Below are positions 39,817 to 48,909 of a DNA stretch of 64,000 nucleotides, one piece after another. The translations under genes and the position numbers were made by a program. A model generated the notes under the pieces. The model was not told the DNA's origin, did not search any database, and worked only from the letters and a program-made list of their open reading frames with translations. Source of the DNA: JAGDVO01 sp964590075 [NCBI: uncultured Aquificales bacterium] (lineage in GTDB: Bacteria > Thermosulfidibacterota > Thermosulfidibacteria > Thermosulfidibacterales); assembly GCA_964590075.1 (NCBI GenBank), contig CAZPXS010000002.1:69683-133682 (forward strand). The letters run 5' to 3'. Every line of letters starts with the position of its first letter. Position 1 is the stretch's first letter.

Positions 39817-41231
39817 AAAGAATACTAATATTATTATTGGCGATCTTTCTCTCTCTTGGATTAACCATTCCTGAAAAGACTTTCTCCGAAACTAATAAGA
39901 AAAGTAGCAAATCCGTTTCAAAGACAACTTCATCAAAATCCAAGAGAACAACAAAGAAAAGGAGTGGTAGATCCGAGAAAAAAAGCGCTAAATCCACTTC
40001 CAAAAGATCCGTTACTAAGGAAAAGACCGAGGCGGCGAAGGGACCGAAGGTTTGTGAGTATAAGGTTGAAAAGGGTGATACACCTAGTAAGGTGGCAAGT
40101 AAATTCGGTATGAGTGTGGATGAGCTTAAAAAGTTAAACGGGGTTCCGAGTAAAAAGAAGTTTACAATTGTGGCTGGTAAAAAGATTAAGGTTTATTGCT
40201 CAAAATTAGAAGGGGAAGAGAAGGCTGAAGAAGTTAAGGTAAAGGAAAAGGGAACGGTAGAAAAAGCATCTAAGGCAAGGAAGGAAGAGGTTGAATCTAA
40301 CTACTGTGACTATAGGGTTAAAAGACGTGTTGAGTCTCTATCTCAAATTGCAGATAAGTTGGGTGTCAGTGTAAAGGAGCTTGCTGGTGTAAATAAACTG
40401 AAGGAGAGTGCTAAGTTAAGAAGGGGTAGAATTATTAGGGTTCCTTGTGAGGTTTTGGCTAAGAGGGAAAAGTCCGAAAAGGAAGAGGTAACTAAGGTAG
40501 GAGGAGCAAAAACTGAGAAAAGGGAGATGGGAAAGGTAGAGTCGGCGAGCAGGGTAACACCGACTAAGGAAGCTTCGGCTACAACAAAGCTCTGTCAATA
40601 TAAGGTTAAACCGGGTGATACCATATTTTCTATAGCTAGACTTGCAAATACAACACCCGATGTAATAAGGGAATTGAACGCCCTTTCCAATGAAAGTAAA
40701 ATAGTTGTGGATCAGGTATTGAAAGTTCCATGTTCTGAGGCTACCGGTATCTCGGATACTTCCGATAGAGAGGTTAAAAAGGAAAATACCAACCAAGAGA
40801 AAAAGGAAACACCTAAGGCCGAAAGTAAGCATGTCTCTATAAAGGAGACCAAGGTAACCCTACCGAGTTCATTTACTCTAAAGGGTTATAAATTTGTAAG
40901 TCCAGTTGGTAAGGGGGTTGAAGCTCTTGTTGTAAGTAACAGACTCGATATTCCTTTGGATAGGGGTGATAAGATCTTTGCCGTAGCTGATGGTAAGGTT
41001 GTGTATGCCACTAACAACATAGCAGGTGTAGCTTCATTACTTGTGGTAAAGCATGGCAATTTGTACTCTGTCTATTCCGGCGAGGGTATAAATCTGAAGG
41101 TTAAAAATGGTGATGACGTTAAACAAGGAGAGGTAGTGGGCGAAGCAAAAACGAATACTTTGCTAAGGTTTCAGATAAGGGATAAGAAGGAAGCTATAGA
41201 TCCTGAAGAGTATATACGTAAAGGAGGTTAA
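39813..41231 (+). CDS. secreted triple-LysM protein with degenerate LytM domain
   Basis: Signal peptide [19 protein letters not shown], then a Ser/Lys/Thr-rich linker, three LysM domains and a C-terminal M23/LytM-like domain (AVADGKVVYATN, LLVVKHGNLYSVYSG). Every LysM is framed by cysteines at its first and last positions (CEYKVEKGD...VYC, CDYRV...VPC, CQYKVKPGD...VPC), suggesting one disulfide each. The zinc ligands of active M23 enzymes (HxxxD, HxH) are missing; LRFQIR stands at the last site, as in EnvC/NlpD activators. It is likely a periplasmic or outer-surface peptidoglycan-binding activator. Confidence 0.85.
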   Translation: MKRILILLLAIFLSLGLTIPEKTFSETNKKSSKSVSKTTSSKSKRTTKKRSGRSEKKSAKSTSKRSVTKEKTEAAKGPKVCEYKVEKGDTPSKVASKFGMSVDELKKLNGVPSKKKFTIVAGKKIKVYCSKLEGEEKAEEVKVKEKGTVEKASKARKEEVESNYCDYRVKRRVESLSQIADKLGVSVKELAGVNKLKESAKLRRGRIIRVPCEVLAKREKSEKEEVTKVGGAKTEKREMGKVESASRVTPTKEASATTKLCQYKVKPGDTIFSIARLANTTPDVIRELNALSNESKIVVDQVLKVPCSEATGISDTSDREVKKENTNQEKKETPKAESKHVSIKETKVTLPSSFTLKGYKFVSPVGKGVEALVVSNRLDIPLDRGDKIFAVADGKVVYATNNIAGVASLLVVKHGNLYSVYSGEGINLKVKNGDDVKQGEVVGEAKTNTLLRFQIRDKKEAIDPEEYIRKGG

Positions 41232-41240
41232 CGTTAGAAG

Positions 41241-42551
41241 ATGAGGATAGCGGTAATTGGTGCTGGGTATGTTGGGGCAGTAACTGCAACCTGTTTTGCG
41301 GAATTTGGTAACGATGTTGTCTGTGTGGATAAGGTTAAAGAGAAGGTGGATACTTTTTCAAGGGGAGAGGTTCCTTTTTTCGAGCCAGGCTTGAAGGAAC
41401 TGTTGGTTAATAATCTTAAGCAGAAAAGGCTGACCTTTACCACCGATATGGATAGTGCTATACAGTCTGCCCTGGTTGTCTTTATAGCGGTTGGTACCCC
41501 ACCTAGAGGCGATGGTTCTGCCGATATTTCTTCAATAATAGATGTGGCAAAGAGGATAGCTGAGAACTTAAATAGTTATAAAGTCATAGTGACTAAAAGT
41601 ACAGTACCCGTTGGTACTACTTATCTAATAAGGGATGTGATAAATGAAAATAAAGTGAATAATGTTAGTTTTGACGTTGCTTCAAATCCGGAGTTTTTGA
41701 GAGAGGGTTCTGCCGTTTATGACTTTATGCATCCCGATAGGGTGGTGATAGGTGCGGAAAGTGATACTGCTATTGCTATTCTAAGAGATCTTTATAGACC
41801 CCTATACCTTAGGGATACTCCCTTTGTCTTTACCGATATTAAAACGGCGGAACTTATAAAGTATGTTTGTAATTCATTCCTCGCCATGAAGGTCTCCTTT
41901 ATAAATGAGGTTGCGAATATATGTGATTTGGTGGGTTCTGATGTACATGTAGTTGCAAGGGCCATGGGTCTTGATGGTAGGATAGGACCGAAATTTCTGC
42001 ATCCCGGTCCTGGATTTGGTGGTTCCTGTTTTCCCAAGGATACTATGGCGATGTTGAAGATAGCGGAAAGTCTGGGTTACGATTTTAAGTTGGTAAGGGC
42101 AACAATAGAGGTTAATAATTTACAGAGGGAAAGATCGCTAAGAAAGATAGTGGATGTTCTGGGAGGTGATGTAGGGGGTAAAGTTATCGCGGTTTGGGGT
42201 CTCTCCTTTAAGCCCAATACCGATGATATTAGAGAGTCTCCTGCAATATATATAGTGAAGAGATTACTCGAGATGGGAGCGGTGGTTAAGGCCTACGATC
42301 CTGCAGCTCTTACTAATGCTACGCGGGAGATAAAACACCCTAATTTTGTTCCCGTTGATGATATGTATTCCGCCCTTACAGGTAGTGATTGCCTTGTTGT
42401 CGTTACCGAATGGAATCAATTTAGGAATGCCGATATAGAGAGGATAAAAAGTGAATTGAAAAATCCCGTAGTTGTGGATCTTAGGAATGTTTATGATCCA
42501 GAGAAAATGAAAGCGCTCGGTTTCACCTATAGGGGAATGGGTAGATCTTAA
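41241..42551 (+). CDS. ugd: UDP-glucose 6-dehydrogenase
   Basis: Oxidises UDP-glucose to UDP-glucuronate with 2 NAD+. AVIGAGYVGAVTATCFAEFG (Rossmann), catalytic Cys in GPGFGGSCFPKDTMA, and NPEFLREGSAVYDFMHPDRVVIG are the Ugd signatures. 436 residues. It supplies glucuronate for surface glycans and differs from the WbpA-type enzyme at 16674-17954. Confidence 0.94.
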   Translation: MRIAVIGAGYVGAVTATCFAEFGNDVVCVDKVKEKVDTFSRGEVPFFEPGLKELLVNNLKQKRLTFTTDMDSAIQSALVVFIAVGTPPRGDGSADISSIIDVAKRIAENLNSYKVIVTKSTVPVGTTYLIRDVINENKVNNVSFDVASNPEFLREGSAVYDFMHPDRVVIGAESDTAIAILRDLYRPLYLRDTPFVFTDIKTAELIKYVCNSFLAMKVSFINEVANICDLVGSDVHVVARAMGLDGRIGPKFLHPGPGFGGSCFPKDTMAMLKIAESLGYDFKLVRATIEVNNLQRERSLRKIVDVLGGDVGGKVIAVWGLSFKPNTDDIRESPAIYIVKRLLEMGAVVKAYDPAALTNATREIKHPNFVPVDDMYSALTGSDCLVVVTEWNQFRNADIERIKSELKNPVVVDLRNVYDPEKMKALGFTYRGMGRS

Positions 42552-42565
42552 TAAGGGAGAGGCCT

Positions 42566-42871
42566 ATGTATATCGTTGGTTATTTTATTGCTGGTATAGC
42601 AAAGATACTTTCATTCCTTCTAAACCTCTACACCTGGATTATCATAATTAGAGCTATTCTATCCTGGATTGGTATCGATGCTTGGCATCCGCATCCCCTC
42701 GTTAGATTTATATACGCTGTTACGGAGCCTGTCCTCAGACCGATAAGGAGGATAGTAAGACCTATAGGTTATGTGGATCTTTCTCCCCTAATAGTGATTC
42801 TTATCATATACTTCCTGCAGTTATGGCTAGTTCCAGTCCTATTGAGGTTATCTATGGAGTTAATTGGATGA
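42566..42871 (+). CDS. YggT-family membrane protein
   Basis: A 101-residue inner-membrane protein with a hydrophobic N-terminal helix pair and IIRAILSWIGIDAWHPHPLVRFIYAVTEPVLRPIRRIV, the YggT signature. Family members are linked to turgor, cell division or chloroplast thylakoid biogenesis, with no defined activity. ATGA overlap with the DUF167 gene, as in many bacteria. Confidence 0.9.
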   Translation: MYIVGYFIAGIAKILSFLLNLYTWIIIIRAILSWIGIDAWHPHPLVRFIYAVTEPVLRPIRRIVRPIGYVDLSPLIVILIIYFLQLWLVPVLLRLSMELIG

Positions 42872-43161
42872 GTTTTTGGAGGGAGGAGAGGGAGGGTCTG
42901 TTACTTAACTGCAGGGTAACTGTTAATGCCTCTAAAAGGAAGGCTGAGATAAAGGATGGATTTTTGAAGGTTTGGGTGACGGCGCAGAGGGAGAGGGGTA
43001 AGGCAAATGAAGAGCTATTGGAATTTTTGGCTGATCTACTTGATATTCCAAAAAGTAGGATAAGGATAGTGAAGGGCGAATTGGATACAAATAAAGTTTT
43101 ATTTATTTCTGGCTTAACATTTGATGAGTTTAAGAAGAAGGTGGGATCGTGGAAGAAATAA
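42868..43161 (+). CDS. DUF167 (YggU-family) protein
   Basis: About 97 residues with CRVTVNASKRKAEIKDGFLKVWVTAQRERGKANEELLEFLADLL, the typical DUF167 core. Start is the ATG at 42868 overlapping the YggT stop; the longer frame adds residues that only repeat YggT coding sequence. Function unknown; the yggT-yggU pairing is widely conserved. Overlaps the mtnA-like gene by 13 bp. Confidence 0.88.
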   Translation: MSFWREEREGLLLNCRVTVNASKRKAEIKDGFLKVWVTAQRERGKANEELLEFLADLLDIPKSRIRIVKGELDTNKVLFISGLTFDEFKKKVGSWKK

Positions 43162-44195
43162 AGGCAATATGGCTCAATGATAACGATGAACTTGTCATAC
43201 TCGATCAGAGAAAGCTCCCTCTAAGGGAAGAATACATCGTTTGTAGGGATTATAGAGAGGTGATAGTGGCGATTAAGGAGTTAGCTGTAAGAGGAGCTCC
43301 CCTTATCGGTATAGCTACCGGTTATGGGGTTTACATTGCCCTCAGGGATGTTAGGGATGATCTATCTTTCGATGAGTTTTACAACTACTTCTTGAGGATT
43401 AAGGATGAGTTTGCCAACAGTCGTCCTACAGCCAAGAACCTGTTTTTTGTGTTAGAGAGGATGGATGATCTTATAAAAAGTAATAGTATCCTTCCCGTAT
43501 ATAAGCTTAAAATGAAGGTTAGGGCCTTTGCCATCAAGATTGAGGAGGAGGAGAGGGAGGCAAGTTACAGGATTGCTGAAAATGGTACAGGTTTGATAAA
43601 AAAGAGAGCGAGAATACTTACTCATTGTAATACAGGTTCACTTGCAACAAGTGGCCCGGGTACAGCACTCGGTATAATAAAAGTTGCCTTTAGCAGGGGA
43701 TTGGTGGAGGAGGTATTTGTTGATGAGACGAGGCCGCTTCTACAGGGGGCAAGATTAACCGCATGGGAGCTCGAAAAGCTCAACATACCCTATAGGATTA
43801 TTTCTGATAACATGGCCGGTTATGTTATGTCTAAGGGGTTGGTAGATTATGTTATAGTTGGAGCGGATAGGATAACGCGGAAAGGGGATGTTGCCAATAA
43901 GATAGGCACCTATTCATTAGCTATTTTGTGCAAATATCATGGTATACCCTTTATAGTTGCTGCCCCTACAAGTACATTTGATACATCTATTCATGATGGT
44001 AGAGAGATAGTGATCGAAAATAGATCGGAAGAGGAGGTTTTAAATTTCGGTGGTGTAAGGGTTGCTCCTATATCCGCAAGGGCCTTTAATCCCGCCTTTG
44101 ATGTTACACCTAATGAACTCGTTAGTTTTATAGTTACTGAAAAGGGTGTACTTGAACCACCCTTTGAGGAGAGTATAGTGAAGTTACTGCCATGA
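43149..44195 (+). CDS. mtnA: methylthioribose-1-phosphate isomerase-like protein
   Basis: Homolog of eIF2B subunits: VRGAPLIGIATGYGV, HCNTGSLATSGPGTALGII (with catalytic Cys), DNMAGYVMSKGLVDYVIVGADRI and NKIGTYSLAILCKYHGIPF. 348 residues, start GTG. MtnA isomerises 5-methylthioribose-1-phosphate in methionine salvage. Ribose-1,5-bisphosphate isomerase is a related possibility, but the motif set and length fit MtnA better. The rest of the salvage pathway is not seen here. Confidence 0.85.
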   Translation: MEEIKAIWLNDNDELVILDQRKLPLREEYIVCRDYREVIVAIKELAVRGAPLIGIATGYGVYIALRDVRDDLSFDEFYNYFLRIKDEFANSRPTAKNLFFVLERMDDLIKSNSILPVYKLKMKVRAFAIKIEEEEREASYRIAENGTGLIKKRARILTHCNTGSLATSGPGTALGIIKVAFSRGLVEEVFVDETRPLLQGARLTAWELEKLNIPYRIISDNMAGYVMSKGLVDYVIVGADRITRKGDVANKIGTYSLAILCKYHGIPFIVAAPTSTFDTSIHDGREIVIENRSEEEVLNFGGVRVAPISARAFNPAFDVTPNELVSFIVTEKGVLEPPFEESIVKLLP

Positions 44196-45133
44196 GCTTT
44201 CTGTGTATAGATTTCGGTGGGACCTATATAAAGTTTGGTGTTATAGATAGAGAGGAAGAGTTAAAACATTTCGATAAAATTCCTACCAGGGCTGAAAGGG
44301 GAGCCAATTTTGTACTGTCGAGATTGGTAGATGTTATTTTTAGGATGATATCTGAGTTTGATATAGAAGGGGTTAGTATAGCGGTTGCCTCTCCCTTGGA
44401 TCCATATAGAGGAGTACTTTATAATCCACCAAATCTACCTGGTTTTGGAATTTTTGATCTTAAGAGGTACCTTGAGGATAGGATACCGGTTCCAATAGTT
44501 ATGGATAACGATGCCAATTTGTATGCCCTTGGCGAGTATTTCAGGGGCGCCGGTAAAGGATCCAGAGTTATGGTTGCCCTTACCCTGGGTACGGGGGTTG
44601 GTGGTGGTATAGTTTACGACGGTAAAGTGTGGCATGGGGCTCATGGTTTTGGTGGTGAGTTAGGACATATAACGATCGATCCCAGGGGACCGAAATGTAA
44701 CTGTGGTAACTATGGGTGTCTTGAGGCACTTGGTTCCACAAAATTTCTGGTGGATTTTGTAAGGGATAGACTTAAGGAAGGTGTGGCCTCTAAGTGTGTC
44801 TTTGTAAGAGATAGGTTGGATGGAAAGGCTATATATGAGTGTGCTAAAGAGGGCGATAGTATTGCTATAGAAGCCTTTGGTAGATTAGGGGTTAATCTTG
44901 GGATAGGTATTGCAACCATAGCCAATATCTTTGATCCCGACTGTATTGTGGTTGGAGGTGGTTTAAGCGGAGCTTGGCAGTTTTTCTGGGATTCTATGAT
45001 AGGTGAGTTTAGAAAACGGGCTTTGCCATCAGTGTCCGAGTATTGTAGTATAAAAAGAGCAGTGCTTGGTGATCTTTCCGCCATATGGGGTGGTTATTAT
45101 AAAATAAAAAATCTGTCGGGGGGTGCTGTATGA
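44192..45133 (+). CDS. ROK-family sugar kinase, probable glucokinase
   Basis: ATP-dependent sugar kinase of 313 residues. N-terminal CIDFGGTYIKFGVID, DNDANLYALGEY with catalytic Asp, ALTLGTGVGGGIVYDG, and the zinc motif CNCGNYGCLEALGS. Glucokinase is most likely; the family also contains N-acetylmannosamine and allose kinases. ATGA-type overlaps on both sides tie it to mtnA and the FBP aldolase/phosphatase. Confidence 0.87.
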   Translation: MSFLCIDFGGTYIKFGVIDREEELKHFDKIPTRAERGANFVLSRLVDVIFRMISEFDIEGVSIAVASPLDPYRGVLYNPPNLPGFGIFDLKRYLEDRIPVPIVMDNDANLYALGEYFRGAGKGSRVMVALTLGTGVGGGIVYDGKVWHGAHGFGGELGHITIDPRGPKCNCGNYGCLEALGSTKFLVDFVRDRLKEGVASKCVFVRDRLDGKAIYECAKEGDSIAIEAFGRLGVNLGIGIATIANIFDPDCIVVGGGLSGAWQFFWDSMIGEFRKRALPSVSEYCSIKRAVLGDLSAIWGGYYKIKNLSGGAV

Positions 45134-46230
45134 AAGTTACGGTTAGTGTTCTTAAGGCTGATGTTGGTGGCTTTGTTGGCCATAGTAACATGCATCCAAG
45201 ACTGATAGAAATAGCAAGGGAGAGCTTGGATGCCGCTAAAATCGATGGTAAGATAATTGATTACTATGTTGCCTACTGCGGTGATGATCTCAATCTTATT
45301 GTAACCCATACCAAGGGCGAGGATAACTCTGAGATACATAAACTCGCCTGGGACGTGTTTTTAAGGTGCACTGAGGCTGCTAAGAAGCTGAAACTCTATG
45401 GTGCTGGACAAGACCTATTATCCGATGCCTTTAGTGGCAACCTTAAGGGTATGGGGCCTGGTTACGCGGAGATGGAACTTGAGGAGAGAAAGAGTGAACC
45501 TATAATAATATTTATGGCCGATAAAACTTCCCCTGGGGCTTGGAATCTTCCTCTATATAAGATGTTTGCGGATCCCTTTAACACTCCGGGTCTTGTGATA
45601 GATCCCTCCATGCACGATGGCTTTGTCTTTGAGGTCATGGACGTCCTTGAGAATAAGGTAGCTCTTCTTTCAACCCCTGAGGAAGCCTATGATTTACTGG
45701 TACTTATAGGCGCATCATCGAGATACATGGTTAGGTCGGTTTATAGAAAGAGCGACGGTGCTATAGCTGCAAAGGCATCTGTACAGAGGCTTAACTTTAT
45801 GGCGGGAAGATACGTTGGGAAAGACGATCCTGTTTTGATCGTTAGATGCCAGGCAGGTTTCCCAGCTGTGGGTGAGGTTTTGGAGGCCTTTGCATTTCCG
45901 CACCTTGTGGAGGGTTGGATGAGGGGATCTCATAATGGTCCTCTTATGCCTGTTTCCTTTGAGGATGCAACTCCCTCCCGTTTCGATGGTCCTCCGAGGG
46001 TCATAGCCGCAGGATTCCAGTTATCGGAAGGTCAACTCATTGGGCCGGTTGATCTATTTAGGGATAGATCCTTCGACTACACTAGAGTCAAGGCTCTTGA
46101 AATTACTGACTATATGAGGAGGCACGGTCCATTTGAACCCCATAGGTTACATCTGGAAGAGATGGAGTATACTACTTTGCCCGAAGTTCTTAATAAACTC
46201 GGTTCAAGATTTAAGGACGCGGGGGATTGA
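45130..46230 (+). CDS. fructose-1,6-bisphosphate aldolase/phosphatase (type V)
   Basis: Bifunctional gluconeogenic enzyme of 366 residues. N-terminal KVTVSVLKADVGGFVGHSNMHP, DDLNLIVTHTKGED, GAGQDLLSDAFSGN, FMADKTSPGAWNLPLY and FRCQAG-like (seen as IVRCQAGFPAVGE) show the archaeal/deep-bacterial family, which joins triose phosphates and dephosphorylates the product, giving one-way gluconeogenesis. It is found mainly in archaea and in thermophilic or autotrophic bacteria. Followed directly by ftsK. Confidence 0.94.
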   Translation: MKVTVSVLKADVGGFVGHSNMHPRLIEIARESLDAAKIDGKIIDYYVAYCGDDLNLIVTHTKGEDNSEIHKLAWDVFLRCTEAAKKLKLYGAGQDLLSDAFSGNLKGMGPGYAEMELEERKSEPIIIFMADKTSPGAWNLPLYKMFADPFNTPGLVIDPSMHDGFVFEVMDVLENKVALLSTPEEAYDLLVLIGASSRYMVRSVYRKSDGAIAAKASVQRLNFMAGRYVGKDDPVLIVRCQAGFPAVGEVLEAFAFPHLVEGWMRGSHNGPLMPVSFEDATPSRFDGPPRVIAAGFQLSEGQLIGPVDLFRDRSFDYTRVKALEITDYMRRHGPFEPHRLHLEEMEYTTLPEVLNKLGSRFKDAGD

Positions 46231-48428
46231 TGTACGAGAGGTTAAAAAAGGCATACGCGGTTTTGTTTATATCCCTTTCCCTTTACCTGGCCTTTAGCCT
46301 TCTACTAACGGTGAAGAGCGATTATTCTCTATACGTCGGTGATTTCGGTGCGAGGTACGGGGAGGAGAGTTGGCGTATGTTTGGAGTTTTAGGTTTTCTC
46401 CTCCCCTCTTTACTTTTTATAACCGGTTTAGCCTTTATCTATAGAAATAGAAAGGCTCTTATAATTTCCGCTATTCACGTTATTGTGATTATATTTCTTC
46501 TTGAGATGATATTTGCCGTATTCTTTAGAGGCTTTCTTGCGGGAGCCTTTGGTATAACGGTTAGTAGCCTTCTAGAGAAGGCTCTTGGTAGGGTTGGTTC
46601 CTACTTTGTTGTGGTAACTCTCGTTGTTCTTTACCTACTTTTCCTTGAGTTTGAGAATCTTATTCTTGGCCTATTTAGGCTAAGGGATAGGTTGAGGGTA
46701 GAGGAGAATATTGAGGATAATGGAACTTCTAATAATAGTTATGGGAAGATTACTGGAGAGGATGAGTATGGTAGTGGGGAGAAACATATTGAAAGGGTAG
46801 AAAAGAGGGCGGAAATTAGGGAGGAGGTTGAGTCTTATTCATCCGATGGTAAGGTTGAAGGTAAAGAGACACGTGATAAGATTTTGGGAAAGGTGGAATA
46901 TAGTGAGGACGATTCTAAAAGGAGAGGATCCATAAGGATAGTTGAGGGAGAGGGTGATTTGGGAAGTGTTTTGACACCGGGTAACAATGTTTTGACCGAA
47001 GAGATTGAGGAAGTGCCAAGGTTTTCGGTAAGGGAGTATAAGTTGCCTCCTCCTGATCTTATAAAGCCACCTGTAAGACCAAAGAGTAAGATAGATAGAA
47101 AACAACTCGAGTTAAAGGCTCAGATATTGGAAGAGAAGTTAAGGGATTTTGGGGTTTCAGGTAGGGTCGTTAGCATACACTACGGTCCCGTTGTTAGTAT
47201 GTTTGAATTTAAGCCAGCCCCTGGTGTTAAGATAAGTAAATTGTTGAATTTGCAGGATGATATAGCCGTTGCTATGAAGGCTGGTACGGTGAGGGTTGTG
47301 GCTCCTATTCCTGGTAGAGATACGGTTGGGATAGAGCTACCCAACGATGAGAGGGAGGAGGTTTTATTTTCCGAGATAGTTGAGTCCGATGTTTTTCAGG
47401 AGTTTTCTAGTCCCTTAACCCTTATACTTGGTAAGGATATATTCGGTAAGCCTTTTGTTACCGATCTAAGGAAGATGCCACATCTACTTGTTGCTGGAGC
47501 CACAGGCTCTGGTAAAAGTGTTGGTCTTAACGCTATGATATGTAGTATTCTTTTTAAGGCGACTCCGGATGAGGTTAAGTTTATCCTTGTGGATCCTAAG
47601 ATGCTGGAGTTTTCGGTTTATAATGGTATTCCCCATCTCATAACTCCAGTCATAACGGATCCCAAAAAGGCTGCAACTGCCCTCTCATGGGCTACAAATG
47701 AGATGGAAAGGAGATACAAGATTCTTACAGAGCTCGGGGTTAGGAATATAGAGAAGTATAACGCCAAGGCTAGCGAAAAGTTGCCCTATATAGTTATAGT
47801 TGTCGATGAGTTTGCCGATCTTATGATGGTAGCGGGAAGGGAGGTAGAGCTATACATAGCGAGGTTAGCACAGAAGGCTAGGGCATCGGGTATTCATCTC
47901 ATAGTTGCTACTCAGAGGCCTTCGGTTGATGTAATTACGGGTCTCATAAAGGCTAATTTCCCCTGCAGGATAGCCTTTAAGGTTAGCTCTAGGGTTGACT
48001 CGAGAACCGTCCTTGATGTGATGGGAGCGGAGAAGTTACTTGGTAATGGGGATATGTTGTTCATGCCTCCCGGTAGGACCGATCTGATAAGGTTGCATGG
48101 AGCCTATATATCGGATAGTGAGATAGAAAGGATAGTTAAGTGGTGGAAGGATCAGGGTGAGCCTGAGTACAAGGTTGAAGAGATATTCGAAAAACCGGTT
48201 GTAAATGGGGTTGACGATAAGGGTAGCGATTACGATGAGCTCTATGAGGAAGCTGTTAACTTTGTGATGTCCCTTGGGTATGCCTCTGCCAGTATGTTAC
48301 AGAGGCATTTTAAGATAGGTTACAACAGAGCCGCTAGACTTATAGAGATGATGGAAAAGGAAGGTATAGTAGGACCTGCCCAGGGTGCAAAGCCCCGTGA
48401 AGTCCTCAAGAGGTTAAAGGAGGACTGA
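46230..48428 (+). CDS. ftsK: DNA translocase FtsK/SpoIIIE
   Basis: Moves DNA through the septum. About four membrane helices within the first 150 residues, an acidic/charged linker to about 270, then the motor with Walker A VAGATGSGKSVGLNAM near 425 and Walker B IVIVVDEFADLMMVAG near 525. The C-terminal winged helix (LGYASASMLQRHFKIGYNRAARLIEMME) recognises KOPS-type sites. 733 residues. I use ATG 46230, overlapping the previous stop. Confidence 0.94.
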   Translation: MYERLKKAYAVLFISLSLYLAFSLLLTVKSDYSLYVGDFGARYGEESWRMFGVLGFLLPSLLFITGLAFIYRNRKALIISAIHVIVIIFLLEMIFAVFFRGFLAGAFGITVSSLLEKALGRVGSYFVVVTLVVLYLLFLEFENLILGLFRLRDRLRVEENIEDNGTSNNSYGKITGEDEYGSGEKHIERVEKRAEIREEVESYSSDGKVEGKETRDKILGKVEYSEDDSKRRGSIRIVEGEGDLGSVLTPGNNVLTEEIEEVPRFSVREYKLPPPDLIKPPVRPKSKIDRKQLELKAQILEEKLRDFGVSGRVVSIHYGPVVSMFEFKPAPGVKISKLLNLQDDIAVAMKAGTVRVVAPIPGRDTVGIELPNDEREEVLFSEIVESDVFQEFSSPLTLILGKDIFGKPFVTDLRKMPHLLVAGATGSGKSVGLNAMICSILFKATPDEVKFILVDPKMLEFSVYNGIPHLITPVITDPKKAATALSWATNEMERRYKILTELGVRNIEKYNAKASEKLPYIVIVVDEFADLMMVAGREVELYIARLAQKARASGIHLIVATQRPSVDVITGLIKANFPCRIAFKVSSRVDSRTVLDVMGAEKLLGNGDMLFMPPGRTDLIRLHGAYISDSEIERIVKWWKDQGEPEYKVEEIFEKPVVNGVDDKGSDYDELYEEAVNFVMSLGYASASMLQRHFKIGYNRAARLIEMMEKEGIVGPAQGAKPREVLKRLKED

Positions 48429-48435
48429 ACCACTT

Positions 48436-48909
48436 TTAAATTTTAAATTTCTGTATACTTTCAAGATCCAGATTTTCCAACCATTCTTTAAGGAGCTTTT
48501 CCTTCTCCTCGAGGTTTATACAGTTAGCTTTGTTGAGTACTTCCTGCTTTACGTATATGGGAGCTTGCATTCTAAGAGCTATAGCTATAGCATCGCTCGG
48601 TCTTGAGTCTACCTCTATGGTTCCTGCCTCTGTGGATAGGAATATGGAAGCGTAGAAGGTGTTTTCCACGAGATCTCTTACCACTACCTTTTCGATGGTT
48701 ACGTTGAGACTATCGAGCATACTCTTGATCAGATCATGTGTCATAGGTCTTGGTGTTATTATATTCTCTAAGGACATGGCTATAGCGTTAGCTTCAAATA
48801 ATCCTATCCATATTGGGAGGGCGATTTTTTCCTCCTCATCCCTCAATATTACAACCGGGTTGTTTGTTATAGGATCCAGTATTACCCTTGCAACCTTCAT
48901 CCTCATCAT
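48436..48909 (-). CDS. DUF151 bifunctional nuclease-family protein
   Basis: Start ATG at 48909 after GGGAGG (six-base spacing). Residues show [50 protein letters not shown] and [20 protein letters not shown], the core of the BFN/DUF151 family (thermostable members have DNase/RNase-like activity). Start lies 74 bp within miaB in another frame. The longer frame upstream encodes only miaB-overlapping residues. Confidence 0.87.
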   Translation of the reverse strand: MMRMKVARVILDPITNNPVVILRDEEEKIALPIWIGLFEANAIAMSLENIITPRPMTHDLIKSMLDSLNVTIEKVVVRDLVENTFYASIFLSTEAGTIEVDSRPSDAIAIALRMQAPIYVKQEVLNKANCINLEEKEKLLKEWLENLDLESIQKFKI

